From CABQCM01 sp965145485 (GTDB lineage: Bacteria > Bacillota > Clostridia > Oscillospirales > Acutalibacteraceae), in contig CBCTCU010000048.1 of the NCBI GenBank assembly GCA_965145485.1, positions 1-18,460 of the forward strand: a stretch of DNA of 18,460 nt, written 5' to 3'. The notes below the pieces were generated by a model. The model did no database searches. It saw nothing but the letters and a program-made list of their open reading frames with translations, and was not told the origin of the DNA. Positions 6,390 to 16,783 of the stretch are shown piece after piece (the stretch's first letter is position 1; the number at the start of each line of letters is the position of its first letter). The translations under genes were made by a program, and so were the position numbers.

Positions 6390-7226
6390 CTATACCGCCG
6401 CTTCCAGCTCGGAAGCAGACAAAGCTTCCTCCGGGATTATAATTTCATCAACATGATTGTAGTCCGTAATCGTAAGTGCCAGCGAAAATGCAGTGATTTC
6501 CATACCGATGATTGCTGAATCCTCCATTTGTCCCAGCTTGTCCATGATGGATTGCATCATTTCGGTCATATTCATCTCAATCTTAACCGGTTGCATGGCT
6601 GTTTCATCCACCCACAACGTAATGTACAGATCGCTCAAATCGGAATACAGCTCGTTGGCTTTGGATGCGTCCAGCCCAGATTGCTCCAGCTGATCCAATG
6701 CGCCAGATGCCTGGATCACTTTCTCCAACGCCTCGCCCTCAATGACGGCGGAGTACTTAGACGCTGTTTTTCCAGCCACTATCTCTTCGCCTTCCTTCTG
6801 ATAGCGGCTGATCCCCTCAAGATAGATCTCCATCGCCTGTTTTGGATCCTGGGTCATGGAAGCGGACGGCAGGGTCTGCTTCACCCACTGTTCTCCAATT
6901 TTAAGATACTGAATATATTGGTCGCCCATCAATTCCGTGTAAGTCTCCATCTCCATTTCCATGCCGCTGGTTTCCTGCGAAAGTACCATTGCCACCCGAA
7001 CCGGGTCACAGGTATATCTTCCCTCCCCAGACAACTTCACCGAGACCGGCTGCCCCATCACCGACATTCCCATAACCGTTTCCACCTCATACGTCATGCT
7101 GCTGGCCTGAGCCGTATTGGTTAAGCAGGCCTCCATAACGCCAGACGATTTCACGCACCCGCTGAAGGACACGGCCATGGCAACCATAGCGAATAAGGCA
7201 ACCAGCTTGATCATCCACCGTCTCAT
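6390..7226 (-). CDS. DUF6612-like lipoprotein (LppX/LolA-like fold)
   Basis: A 279-residue exported protein. The N-terminus has a positive MRRWMIK, a hydrophobic stretch and a lipobox SFSGC with the lipidated cysteine at residue 24, so it should be anchored to the outer face of the membrane. The mature part matches the pattern of Firmicutes DUF6612 lipoproteins: repeated strands such as SMTYEVETVMGMSVMG, a glycine-rich GEGRYTCDPVRVAM, and the late VDETAMQPVKIEMNMTEMM. The family resembles LppX/LolA lipid-binding folds; the ligand is unknown. ATG 7226 is preferred since AAGGAGG ends 7 bases away; ATG 7229 (one residue longer) has a spacer of only 4. It has its own near-consensus promoter. The protein is unusually rich in methionine. 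Family assignment is by pattern, not search. Confidence 0.75.
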   Translation of the reverse strand: MRRWMIKLVALFAMVAMAVSFSGCVKSSGVMEACLTNTAQASSMTYEVETVMGMSVMGQPVSVKLSGEGRYTCDPVRVAMVLSQETSGMEMEMETYTELMGDQYIQYLKIGEQWVKQTLPSASMTQDPKQAMEIYLEGISRYQKEGEEIVAGKTASKYSAVIEGEALEKVIQASGALDQLEQSGLDASKANELYSDLSDLYITLWVDETAMQPVKIEMNMTEMMQSIMDKLGQMEDSAIIGMEITAFSLALTITDYNHVDEIIIPEEALSASELEAAV

Positions 7227-7257
7227 CATTTTTCCTCCTTGATTGTACTATAGTTTT

Positions 7258-7285
7258 ATTATAATAATAAATAGTAATTTTTCAA
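7258..7285 (-). promoter_or_regulatory. Promoter of the lipoprotein gene
   Basis: On the minus strand TTGAAA (7280-7285) and TATAAT (7258-7263) are separated by 16 bases, giving a start near 7250 and a leader of roughly 25 bases. The AAGGAGG ribosome binding site is at 7234-7240. Confidence 0.65.
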
Positions 7286-7331
7286 CTGATTTTTATAAAT
7301 TGTCCCTTTTTGTTTTGCGAATTATCTTTCG

Positions 7332-7421
7332 CAATAAGGAACAATAATTTTCTCAAATAAAAAAAGATAGAAAAAAACCTGGTTTGCAAATCTCTGGTAG
7401 AATGAAGTCGCGACACATCAT
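7332..7421 (+). mobile_element. Decayed left end of an IS256-family element (copy A)
   Basis: This stretch aligns nearly base for base with 8028-8117: ATAAGGAACAATAATTTTC..., then GGTTTGCAAATCTCTGGTAG and AATGAAGTCGCGACACATCAT. The second copy runs on into a transposase remnant, so this is taken as an IS left terminus and leader cut off after ACATCAT. It is preceded by an inverted repeat TTGCGAA/TTCGCAA (7315-7321, 7328-7334), which may be the remains of an opposite IS end. Confidence 0.6.
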
Positions 7422-7455
7422 ATAGTTACATTTAATATAAAAAAGGGGCTGCATA

Positions 7456-7836
7456 ATGAAACAAGTTATCAAAATTATTTTTATAGCGGTATTTTTTGTG
7501 ACTATTATTTTTGGGAGCTTGATTTTATTAAATCAACCTAATGACGATATTCTAAATAATAAGATGGATTGTATGGTAGCTATTTTCATGTTGACCCCGG
7601 TTTTGATTACAGAAATTGAAATTTACAGTATATGCACTTATGGATTTACAAAAGAAAAAAATAAAACAATAACATTTTTAAAAATTCTCTCATTGGCTAT
7701 AGCATTATTGTTTTTGGGATTTTTTACGCTTTCGTTTTATACTACAACAAACAAAATTGAAACAATATTACTTGTTGTTTTTGTGGTATATGTATTATTA
7801 AAGCTTTTGCTGTTGGTATTTCAAAAAAAGATTTGA
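7456..7836 (+). CDS. Small multi-pass membrane protein of unknown function
   Basis: A 126-residue, very hydrophobic protein with about four predicted membrane segments, near residues 3-25, 38-60, 74-95 and 103-122. A short loop rich in Lys/Asn (FTKEKNKTI) follows the second segment and a basic QKKI ends the chain. I do not recognise the family; no catalytic or transport motif is visible. The start ATG 7456 has AAAAGGGG 7 bases upstream. It lies just behind a decayed IS left end, which may have brought or disrupted its promoter. A perfect terminator hairpin follows the stop by 34 bases, suggesting a complete transcription unit. Its base composition is far more AT-rich than the metabolic genes of the window, consistent with horizontal acquisition. 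Confidence 0.7.
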   Translation: MKQVIKIIFIAVFFVTIIFGSLILLNQPNDDILNNKMDCMVAIFMLTPVLITEIEIYSICTYGFTKEKNKTITFLKILSLAIALLFLGFFTLSFYTTTNKIETILLVVFVVYVLLKLLLLVFQKKI

Positions 7837-7870
7837 AATTCAAAAAGTCGCAAAAACCATTTTGCCATGG

Positions 7871-7910
7871 CACCAGGACGGATGCAAAAGCATCCGTCCT
7901 GGTGTTTATT
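7871..7910 (+). terminator. Perfect intrinsic terminator after the membrane protein gene
   Basis: A perfect 15-pair stem (7871-7885 with 7890-7904) closes on an AAAA loop and is followed by TTTATTT. It is the clearest terminator of the AT-rich island. Confidence 0.85.
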
Positions 7911-7973
7911 TAATGAATGGAGAACTTTTATGCATTCTTTTAAGTGGAAATTTATGCAGTAACAAAAACAAGG

Positions 7974-8028
7974 GATAAGGTACAATAATTTTCTCAAATA
8001 TCGTCCCCTCATTGCACGGCGCACTCAG
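7974..8028 (+). repeat. IS-end-like sequence plus first copy of a direct repeat
   Basis: GATAAGGTACAATAATTTTC (7974-7993) resembles the adjacent IS left end at 8028 (GATAAGGTATAATAAGTTTC). It continues with ATCGTCCCCTCATTGCACGG and CGCACTCAG. The segment 7987-8028 recurs at 9048-9096 with a seven-base insertion, so the two copies bracket about 1 kb. Confidence 0.7.
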
Positions 8029-8204
8029 ATAAGGTATAATAAGTTTCGCAAATAAAAAGAGATAGAAAGAGACATGGTTTGCAGAACTCTGGTAGAATGA
8101 AGTTGCGACAACATCATTCTGAAAGGAGAGAGCAAACCATGTCCGAGAATGGTACAGCTAAATGAGGAAGTTATCAAGGGCAGCTCAAAGAGCTGGTGCG
8201 GGGT
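8028..8204 (+). mobile_element. Decayed IS256-family left end with transposase 5' fragment (copy B)
   Basis: The terminus GATAAGGTATAATAAGTTTC has the style of IS256-family ends. A leader follows with AAAGGAG (8122-8128) and ATG 8139. The reading MSENGTA, then NEEVIK, then QLKELVRG is the N-terminus typical of IS256 transposases (the ...VIKGQLKELVRG... pattern), but it is broken by small deletions: the literal frame stops after MSENGTAK (TGA 8163). The rest of the roughly 400-residue transposase is missing; the sequence changes abruptly after about 8204. CATGGTTTGC (8073-8082) and GCAAACCATG (8132-8141) form a perfect inverted repeat that buries the start codon. Confidence 0.65.
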
Positions 8205-8224
8205 AAAATAGCCATTTTCAATCA

Positions 8225-8335
8225 ATGGGTAAATTTATTTTAGGTACAGAAGTTTCTGCTAAAGCAACAATAATGTGCCATGATACAATCAATCCATATG
8301 ATGAAGTAAATGCCGAAACACATATCAATATTTAG
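8225..8335 (+). pseudogene. Short coding remnant, probably a truncated C-terminus
   Basis: A 36-codon frame reads MGKFILGTEVSAKATIMCHD then TINPYDEVNAETHINI and ends at TAG 8333-8335. It has no ribosome binding site and begins immediately after the IS remnant, so it looks like the 3' end of a gene whose 5' part was lost. I do not recognise the family. It could also be the start of a small real gene, but that is less likely. The stop lies 25 bases before the start of the next gene, as in an operon. Confidence 0.35.
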
Positions 8336-8360
8336 TTTTTAGAATTAGGAGGTAGGTTAT

Positions 8361-8999
8361 GTGAGGAAAATTACAATTATACTTGTTGCAGTAATTCTAT
8401 GTTCTCTATTAGCAGTATTTGTTGTAAAACAAATTAATTTTATAAGCTACGAAACAGCATATGAAATTACTCAAGAGCAAATTCAAAACAGAATTTCTAT
8501 TAATAAAATTACAAATTCTATTAATGAAAATTATCTGTTAAAAACCTTTTCTAAAGACGATGCAAATGAACAGATCAAAAAGCAATACAAACCAATTGAG
8601 CAAGACGAAGTTATAAAAGAACTGACACTTGCCGAATTAAAGAAAGCTATCCTTGTATCCAAAAACCTTTCTCTCGATTATGATTTATCGAAAGAAAATA
8701 CAAATAACGAATTCAATCATCTAAAAAGCGATAAATCAGCAGAAAATTATTATCTAAGTGTTAAGGAAGTTTTAGATAAATATAATATGAGTGAAGAGAA
8801 TTATTTACAACTTTTATATGATTATTCCTATGATTTCTATACGGATAGTATTTTTAAAAATTGGTTTGTTAAGAAAAGTGGACTCTACAAAAAACCCGAT
8901 GATGCCAATTATATTGAGGAATATCCTGATTGGGAAAACCAGATGGAGTTATATCTTAATAAAGAACTTGAAAAAGTTACAGTTACTATAAAGCCATAA
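8361..8999 (+). CDS. Membrane-anchored protein, possibly SurA-N-like chaperone domain
   Basis: A 212-residue protein with one N-terminal hydrophobic segment (about residues 4-22, ITIILVAVILCSLLAVFVV) and a large hydrophilic, helix-rich remainder. This predicts an anchored extracellular domain; there is no lipobox. The pattern of the second half, with KEVLDKYNMSEENYLQLLY and a late ELEKVTVTIK strand, recalls the SurA N-terminal domain found in clostridial extracytoplasmic folding proteins, but no prolyl isomerase domain is present. That assignment is tentative. The start is GTG 8361, with AGGAGG (8347-8352) 8 bases upstream; the overlapping ATG 8359 runs straight into TGA. Composition is strongly AT-rich, like 7456-7836 and unlike the flanks. 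The gene sits between two copies of a direct repeat and follows a truncated coding remnant, so it may once have been downstream in an operon. Confidence 0.7.
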   Translation: MRKITIILVAVILCSLLAVFVVKQINFISYETAYEITQEQIQNRISINKITNSINENYLLKTFSKDDANEQIKKQYKPIEQDEVIKELTLAELKKAILVSKNLSLDYDLSKENTNNEFNHLKSDKSAENYYLSVKEVLDKYNMSEENYLQLLYDYSYDFYTDSIFKNWFVKKSGLYKKPDDANYIEEYPDWENQMELYLNKELEKVTVTIKP

Positions 9000-9047
9000 A
9001 TAATATCAATCCTCACCATAACCATATACTATTGAGAATAAACTCTA

Positions 9048-9096
9048 AATTTTCTCAACTATCGTCCCCTCATTGCGTGGCGCGCGGCGCACTCAG
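9048..9096 (+). repeat. Second copy of the direct repeat at the right edge of the AT-rich island
   Basis: AATTTTCTCAACTATCGTCC, CCTCATTGCGTGG and CGCGCGGCGCACTCAG match 7987-8028 with a few substitutions and a seven-base insertion. Composition returns to GC-rich soon after, so this marks the island boundary. The remainder of 9097-9200 shows no gene. Confidence 0.7.
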
Positions 9097-9200
9097 GTGA
9101 TTATTTCGTTTGCCGGATTACTCCCAAAATATCATCCATTTTTGCTTTTGGGCGCCATACCAGACCTAGAAAAATACAATAAAACGGAGCAAACACGCAA

Positions 9201-9240
9201 AACGCCCCCTGCCGTAGGATTCACTACGTCAGGGGGCGTT
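9201..9240 (-). terminator. Intrinsic terminator of gap
   Basis: AACGCCCCCTG (9201-9211) pairs with CAGGGGGCGTT (9230-9240), continued inward by CGTAG/CTACG after a C-T mismatch, with a short loop. On the minus strand it lies about 60 bases after the gap stop and is followed by TTTTGCGTGTTTG. Confidence 0.75.
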
Positions 9241-9298
9241 ATCATTCACTCCCGCTTTGGCTTTGTACGAACCACGCTGAGGGAGATGGGTACTACCC

Positions 9299-10312
9299 TT
9301 AGTTCAGCTCAGCGAAGTACTTGATGGTGCGGACCATCTGGCTGGTGTAGGAGTTCTCGTTGTCATACCAGGAGACGACCTGCACCTGATAGGTGTCGTC
9401 GTCGATCTTGGTCACCATGGTCTGGGTGGCGTCAAACAGCGAGCCATAGGTGATGCCGACGATATCGGAGGAAACCAGGGGCTCCTCGGTGTAGCCGAAG
9501 GAAGCGCTGGAAGCGGCCTTCATGGCGGCGTTAATGCCGTCGACCGTGACATCCTTGCCCTTCACCACAGCCACCAGGATGGTGGTCGAGCCGGTGGTGA
9601 CAGGGACGCGCTGGGCCGAGCCGATCAGCTTGCCGTTGAGCTCGGGGATAACCAGGCCAATGGCCTTGGCAGCGCCGGTCGAGTTGGGGACGATGTTGGC
9701 AGCGGCGGCACGGGCACGGCGCAGGTCGCCCTTGCGGTGCGGGCCGTCGAGCACCATCTGGTCGCCGGTGTAGGCGTGAACGGTGGTCATGATGCCGCTG
9801 ACAATGGGAGCATACTTGTGGAGGGTAGCCGCCATAGGCGCCAAGCAGTTGGTGGTGCAGGAAGCAGCCGAAATGACGGTATCGTCCTTGGTCAGGGTCT
9901 TTTCGTTAACGCTGTAGACGATGGTGGGCAGGTCGTTGCCGGCCGGAGCCGAGATAACAACCTTTTTCGCGCCGGCCTTCAGATGAGCCGAAGCCTTTTC
10001 CTTGGAAGCAAAGAAGCCGGTGCACTCGAGCACGACGTCAACGCCCAGCTCGCCCCAGGGCAGGTCTTCCGGATTCTTCTGAGCGTAAATGGTGATCTCC
10101 TTGCCGTCGACGACGATGGAGTTCTCCTTAGCCACGACCGTGTCGCCCTTGGCATAACGACCCTGCGAGGAATCGTACTTGAGCAGGTGAGCGAGCATTT
10201 TCGCGTCGGTGAGGTCGTTGATGGCGACGATCTCATACCCTTCGGCGCCGAACATCTGACGGAAAGCCAGACGGCCGATACGGCCAAAACCATTGATTGC
10301 TACTTTTACCAT
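9299..10312 (-). CDS. gap: Glyceraldehyde-3-phosphate dehydrogenase, type I
   Basis: A full-length 337-residue cytoplasmic enzyme that oxidises and phosphorylates glyceraldehyde 3-phosphate to 1,3-bisphosphoglycerate with NAD+, a central step of glycolysis. The Rossmann motif INGFGRIGR lies at residues 6-14. Asp33 in INDLTD is the usual NAD-selecting residue. The catalytic pair is Cys152 in SAASCTTNCLAP and His179 in TTVHAYTGDQ. C-terminal WYDNENSY is the conserved family motif. The start ATG 10312 has AGGAGG 8 bases upstream. The gene has its own terminator at 9201-9240. It shares orientation with nifJ upstream, but 414 bases separate them, so separate transcription is likely. I could not find a convincing promoter. 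There is no truncation or missing key residue. Confidence 0.98.
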   Translation of the reverse strand: MVKVAINGFGRIGRLAFRQMFGAEGYEIVAINDLTDAKMLAHLLKYDSSQGRYAKGDTVVAKENSIVVDGKEITIYAQKNPEDLPWGELGVDVVLECTGFFASKEKASAHLKAGAKKVVISAPAGNDLPTIVYSVNEKTLTKDDTVISAASCTTNCLAPMAATLHKYAPIVSGIMTTVHAYTGDQMVLDGPHRKGDLRRARAAAANIVPNSTGAAKAIGLVIPELNGKLIGSAQRVPVTTGSTTILVAVVKGKDVTVDGINAAMKAASSASFGYTEEPLVSSDIVGITYGSLFDATQTMVTKIDDDTYQVQVVSWYDNENSYTSQMVRTIKYFAELN

Positions 10313-10326
10313 AATAAAAGCCTCCT

Positions 10327-10726
10327 AATTTTCTATAATCCTGCCGGTAGCAGCGCGGCGCTCTCCAGCGGGGGAAACCCCGCGCGCCGTATCCGGCCGG
10401 GTATACCCCGGCGGGACCAATGCCCGCCGGAGAGATGCCTGATTCTGTTTTGCCGCCCTGCGGTAGCCCGGAAAAGCTCCCGCATACGGCCGCTCTGCCC
10501 GGACGGCACACGCCAAACGCATTCAACACCGCTTGCGCCGTCGGATGAAACCATGGTGCACACCCTATGCTCTGCAATGGGCCGGCGCAATCGCCAGACC
10601 GTAGCCTATGCGGCGCTGTAGGGGTACCGGGAGTAACGCGACTGCCGGCCGATATAAAGGGGAGTCATCCCTCCATAGCCTGCGCGTGCCGGTCTGCAAT
10701 GCGCACAACGGGGCGGGCAGAAATCC
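10327..10726. other. Long intergenic region between nifJ and gap
   Basis: About 400 GC-rich bases hold no supportable gene; the open frames on both strands lack domains and ribosome binding sites. A strong hairpin pairs CCGGCGGG (10408-10415) with CCCGCCGG (10423-10430) but has no T tract. No -35/-10 pair of quality for gap and no clear nifJ terminator were found, so the region may hold a leader RNA or decayed sequence. Confidence 0.4.
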
Positions 10727-14269
<3,543 letters not shown>

Positions 14270-14461
14270 GTTTGTAGGTCCTTCCTTTCGGAGTAGAATG
14301 GATACCAAAAGAGCTTGCGCGGTGCGCCCGCGGGCGGGGAGAGCACACGCCTTCCAGTATAGTATGGCTGCATTCGTCCCGGATCATGTGAGGGCAGGCG
14401 ATTTTTCCCTGAAAATGCCGGCGCTCTTTCCCAAAAATCCAAGAAAAAGCCACTGTGTCAT

Positions 14462-14490
14462 ATTTTATCATCAAAGCCCCGCCTTGTAAA
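14462..14490 (-). promoter_or_regulatory. Promoter of nifJ
   Basis: On the minus strand TTTACA (14485-14490) and TAAAAT (14462-14467) are 17 bases apart. Transcription would begin near 14455, leaving about 185 bases of leader, which contains a GC-rich palindrome GCCCGCGGGC around 14327-14336. No riboswitch class was recognised in it. The rest of the 14270-14782 gap holds only this and the plus-strand promoter at 14678. Confidence 0.6.
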
Positions 14491-14677
14491 GGCGTATTTG
14501 TGGCAAAATTGTGAAAATTCAACCAACTTTTTTGTTTGTCTTTCTTTACCAAATAAAAAAAGGGGCCGATTTGGCCGATTTTGCCCCCTTGGCGCGCAGG
14601 GAAAACAAATTCGGCCAAAGGGGCTTTGCGGCTCGTTTTTTCGCCCGCTTCGCCGTCCGCAGCACGGTCGCCGCGGT

Positions 14678-14706
14678 TTGACAAGGACGCCAAAATCGGT
14701 TAGGAT
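14678..14706 (+). promoter_or_regulatory. Promoter of the UroD-superfamily gene
   Basis: A perfect TTGACA (14678-14683), a 17-base spacer and TAGGAT (14701-14706). Its position about 75 bases before ATG 14783 shows that the open frame running back to 14498 is not part of the protein. Confidence 0.65.
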
Positions 14707-14782
14707 GACAACAGTGCATTTCGGCGCGTTTTGCATGCCTTGCCGGCGGCCGCGCCAGAGAAAAAGAGGCGATACTTCAGAC

Positions 14783-15976
14783 ATGACGGATGAAATGACC
14801 CCCCGCGAGCGGATGCTCACCGCCATGCGAAACCAGACTCCCGACCGGGTGCCGGTGGCCCCCGATATCTCCAACATGATCCCCTGCCGGCTGACCGGCC
14901 GGCCATCCTATGAGATCTACGCGAACAACCAGCCCACCATCGGCGACGCCTACATCAACGCCGTCAAACAGCTGGGCATCGACGGGTGGTACATTTACGC
15001 CGCGCTGGCCTACCGCTACCCGGTGGCCGTGGACGAGCGGATGGAATTTATCGAAAAAACCAGCGCGCGCTGGGTAGCCCGCCACACGGTGGAAACCCCG
15101 GCGGGGAGCTTGAACGAGACGCTGGTCTACCCCAGCGACAACCCCCCTACCACCACCGAAAAATTCATCAAAAACATCGAGGAGGATCTCGACAAATACC
15201 GCTACCTCTACCAGGTCCCCACCTCGTATGACGACGCCGCCTTCCAGCAGGAAAAGAAAAATCTCGGCGAGCTGGGCGCTTTCGGTGTGGGCGTCTACAC
15301 CCCGGGGCTGCATATCTGGTGCAATATTTTCGACGGCAGCCTCGAGACGGCGACCTACGCCTACTACGACTATCCCGAGCTGTTTGAGGAGCTGCGTCAG
15401 CTTCACGAGGCGCAGGCCCTAATGCAGGTCGAGATGCTGCTCGACGCGGGGGTGGATTTCATCCTGACCGGCGGCAGCGGCTCGGTCACCCTCCAGTCGC
15501 CCGAGATATGGCGCGAGCTGAGCCTGCCCACCCTCAAAAAGATCACCCGCATGTGTAAGGAAGCGGGGGTTATCTGCGGGGTGCATTCCTGCGGGAAGGA
15601 GCGGTATCTGCTCGAGACCTGCTATGAGGAGACCGACCTTGACTACATCAATCCGCTTGAGATCGAGCCGATGGGGGACTGCACCTTAAAGGACGCGGCC
15701 CGCTTTGGCGACAAGCTGTGCATCATGGGCAACCTGCACACCACCAAGGTCATGCTCGAGGGCAGCACCGATCTGGTGCGGCTGGAATCGCTGCGGGCCA
15801 TCCGGGACGCCGGGCAAACGGGCGGCTTTATCCTCTCGACGGGCGACCAGTGCGGCCGCGACACCCCGCTGGAAAACATCCGGGAGATGGTGAAAGTAGG
15901 GCAGGAGTTTGGCCGCTATCCCCTCGACATGGGGGCCATCGACGCTGAAATCGCCCGGCTGGAGAAGCTGGTCTGA
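14783..15976 (+). CDS. Uroporphyrinogen decarboxylase-superfamily protein (MtaA/CmuA-like)
   Basis: A 397-residue TIM-barrel protein of the UroD superfamily. It starts with the typical MTPRERMLTAMRNQTPDRVP and has the zinc-site pattern of the corrinoid methyltransferase branch rather than true heme HemE: His268 and Cys270 in GVHSCGKE and Cys357 in STGDQCGRDTPLEN. Members of that branch move methyl groups between corrinoid proteins and substrates such as methoxyaromatics, methylamines or thiols. No corrinoid protein or MtaB-type partner is next to it, so the substrate is unknown. The start is the first ATG after the promoter; AGAGG (14765-14769) lies 13 bases away, a long spacing, and ATG 14795 is an alternative. 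It is monocistronic, with promoter and terminator close at hand. Confidence 0.85.
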   Translation: MTDEMTPRERMLTAMRNQTPDRVPVAPDISNMIPCRLTGRPSYEIYANNQPTIGDAYINAVKQLGIDGWYIYAALAYRYPVAVDERMEFIEKTSARWVARHTVETPAGSLNETLVYPSDNPPTTTEKFIKNIEEDLDKYRYLYQVPTSYDDAAFQQEKKNLGELGAFGVGVYTPGLHIWCNIFDGSLETATYAYYDYPELFEELRQLHEAQALMQVEMLLDAGVDFILTGGSGSVTLQSPEIWRELSLPTLKKITRMCKEAGVICGVHSCGKERYLLETCYEETDLDYINPLEIEPMGDCTLKDAARFGDKLCIMGNLHTTKVMLEGSTDLVRLESLRAIRDAGQTGGFILSTGDQCGRDTPLENIREMVKVGQEFGRYPLDMGAIDAEIARLEKLV

Positions 15977-15997
15977 GGCAGCCGTCCTCTTCTGAGG

Positions 15998-16023
15998 GCG
16001 CTTGTCGGAAACAAGGGCTTTTT
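15998..16023 (+). terminator. Intrinsic terminator of the UroD-superfamily gene
   Basis: GCGCTTGT (15998-16005) pairs with ACAAGGGC (16011-16018), one mismatch, five-base loop CGGAA, then five T (16019-16023). It lies about 20 bases after the stop codon. Confidence 0.65.
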
Positions 16024-16050
16024 GGCATTCTGTGCGGGAGAAATATCCAT

Positions 16051-16083
16051 AAAAAATTCCTCCTGTATGTCATACAGGAGGAA
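16051..16083 (-). terminator. Intrinsic terminator of the dockerin gene
   Basis: TTCCTCCTGTATG (16057-16069) and CATACAGGAGGAA (16071-16083) form a near-perfect hairpin. On the minus strand the stem is followed at once by six U (16051-16056). It lies 16 bases after the dockerin gene stop. Confidence 0.85.
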
Positions 16084-16099
16084 CTCTCTCAATCTACCA

Positions 16100-16492
16100 T
16101 CAAGCTCTGGCAAGGGGCTCGCCAGCGTGCGACTCGATCACCTCGTGATAGCGGCCCAAATCCCGTTCGGGGAAAGAGTCGATCAGATACACGCTATATT
16201 GCAAAACCAGCAAAGCATCGCTGGCTGTGATGTTACAATCCCCATCCAGATCGGCGATCCGCAGCCCGTCATACGAATACCAGCCTACCCCCCACTCGGG
16301 GGAGAGCAACAAAACCGACCTGTGCAGAATCATCAGGGCATCGGTAGCGTTGATGATACCGTCACCGCTCGTATCCCCCGGCTCCAATACCGACAGGTCA
16401 TATCCGTCCGAATCGGCCGTCGCACCCAGGGGCATCAAAAACAGAAAAACCGCCAGCATGATTGCCAAAACATAACGCCATCGCTTCATCAT
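16100..16492 (-). CDS. Small secreted dockerin-domain protein
   Basis: A 130-residue exported protein made of a signal peptide (hydrophobic residues 8-24, likely cleaved near ATA-DS at 27) and one type I dockerin-like domain, with little else. The duplicated calcium-binding loops are GDTSGDGIINATDALMILH (loop D40, S42, D44, N48, D51) and ADLDGDCNITASDALLVLQ (loop D81, D83, D85, T89, D92), each followed by its helix. Dockerins bind cohesins on scaffoldins or cell-surface proteins, usually to attach glycoside hydrolases; here no enzyme is attached. It may be a stand-alone adaptor or the remnant of a larger protein. AAGGAG lies 5 bases from ATG 16492 and 8 from ATG 16489, so the shorter start is equally possible. 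It has a near-consensus promoter and its own terminator. No cohesin gene is in the window. Confidence 0.85.
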   Translation of the reverse strand: MMKRWRYVLAIMLAVFLFLMPLGATADSDGYDLSVLEPGDTSGDGIINATDALMILHRSVLLLSPEWGVGWYSYDGLRIADLDGDCNITASDALLVLQYSVYLIDSFPERDLGRYHEVIESHAGEPLARA

Positions 16493-16578
16493 AAAGACTC
16501 CTTTCCAGTATCCTTGTTTTCTGTACGTAACGCTCTTTGCTTATCGAATCTTTTGTAAAACAGCCTCTTTTTAGTCTC

Positions 16579-16607
16579 ATTATACGCAATCATATACATA
16601 ATTTCAA
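16579..16607 (-). promoter_or_regulatory. Promoter of the dockerin gene
   Basis: On the minus strand TTGAAA (16602-16607) and a perfect TATAAT (16579-16584) are exactly 17 bases apart. The start would be near 16572, with a leader of about 80 bases. The two hexamers are identical to those of the lipoprotein promoter at 7258-7285. Confidence 0.7.
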
Positions 16608-16726
16608 CCATTTGATAATAAATAGAATGAAATGGTCAAATCCTGCCAAGCAATTGCGAAATACAAATTCTTTCTAAGATTGCATTTTTATTTTGCTTGA
16701 GAGCATAATATATTCTTTGGAATGTG

Positions 16727-16732
16727 TATAAT
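16727..16732 (+). promoter_or_regulatory. Probable -10 box of the CNNM/CorC gene
   Basis: A perfect TATAAT lies about 50 bases before ATG 16784 in an AT-rich spacer, but no good -35 box is found 16-18 bases upstream. It is offered as the likely promoter on position alone. Confidence 0.35.
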
Positions 16733-16783
16733 AGGATAAACTAAGTATTTTGCACCTTCTGAAATTGAAAGGAGTTCATCCGT

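Noticed and set aside
14505..14530. Rex-like operator TTGTGAAAATTC upstream of nifJ
   Set aside because: The half-sites are too close together and the second half is poor compared with the TTGTGAAnnnnTTCACAA type, so no redox operator is claimed.
14498..14782. 95-codon upstream extension of the UroD-superfamily protein
   Set aside because: It runs through a consensus promoter (14678-14706) and low-complexity intergenic sequence; the family starts at about MTPRERML.
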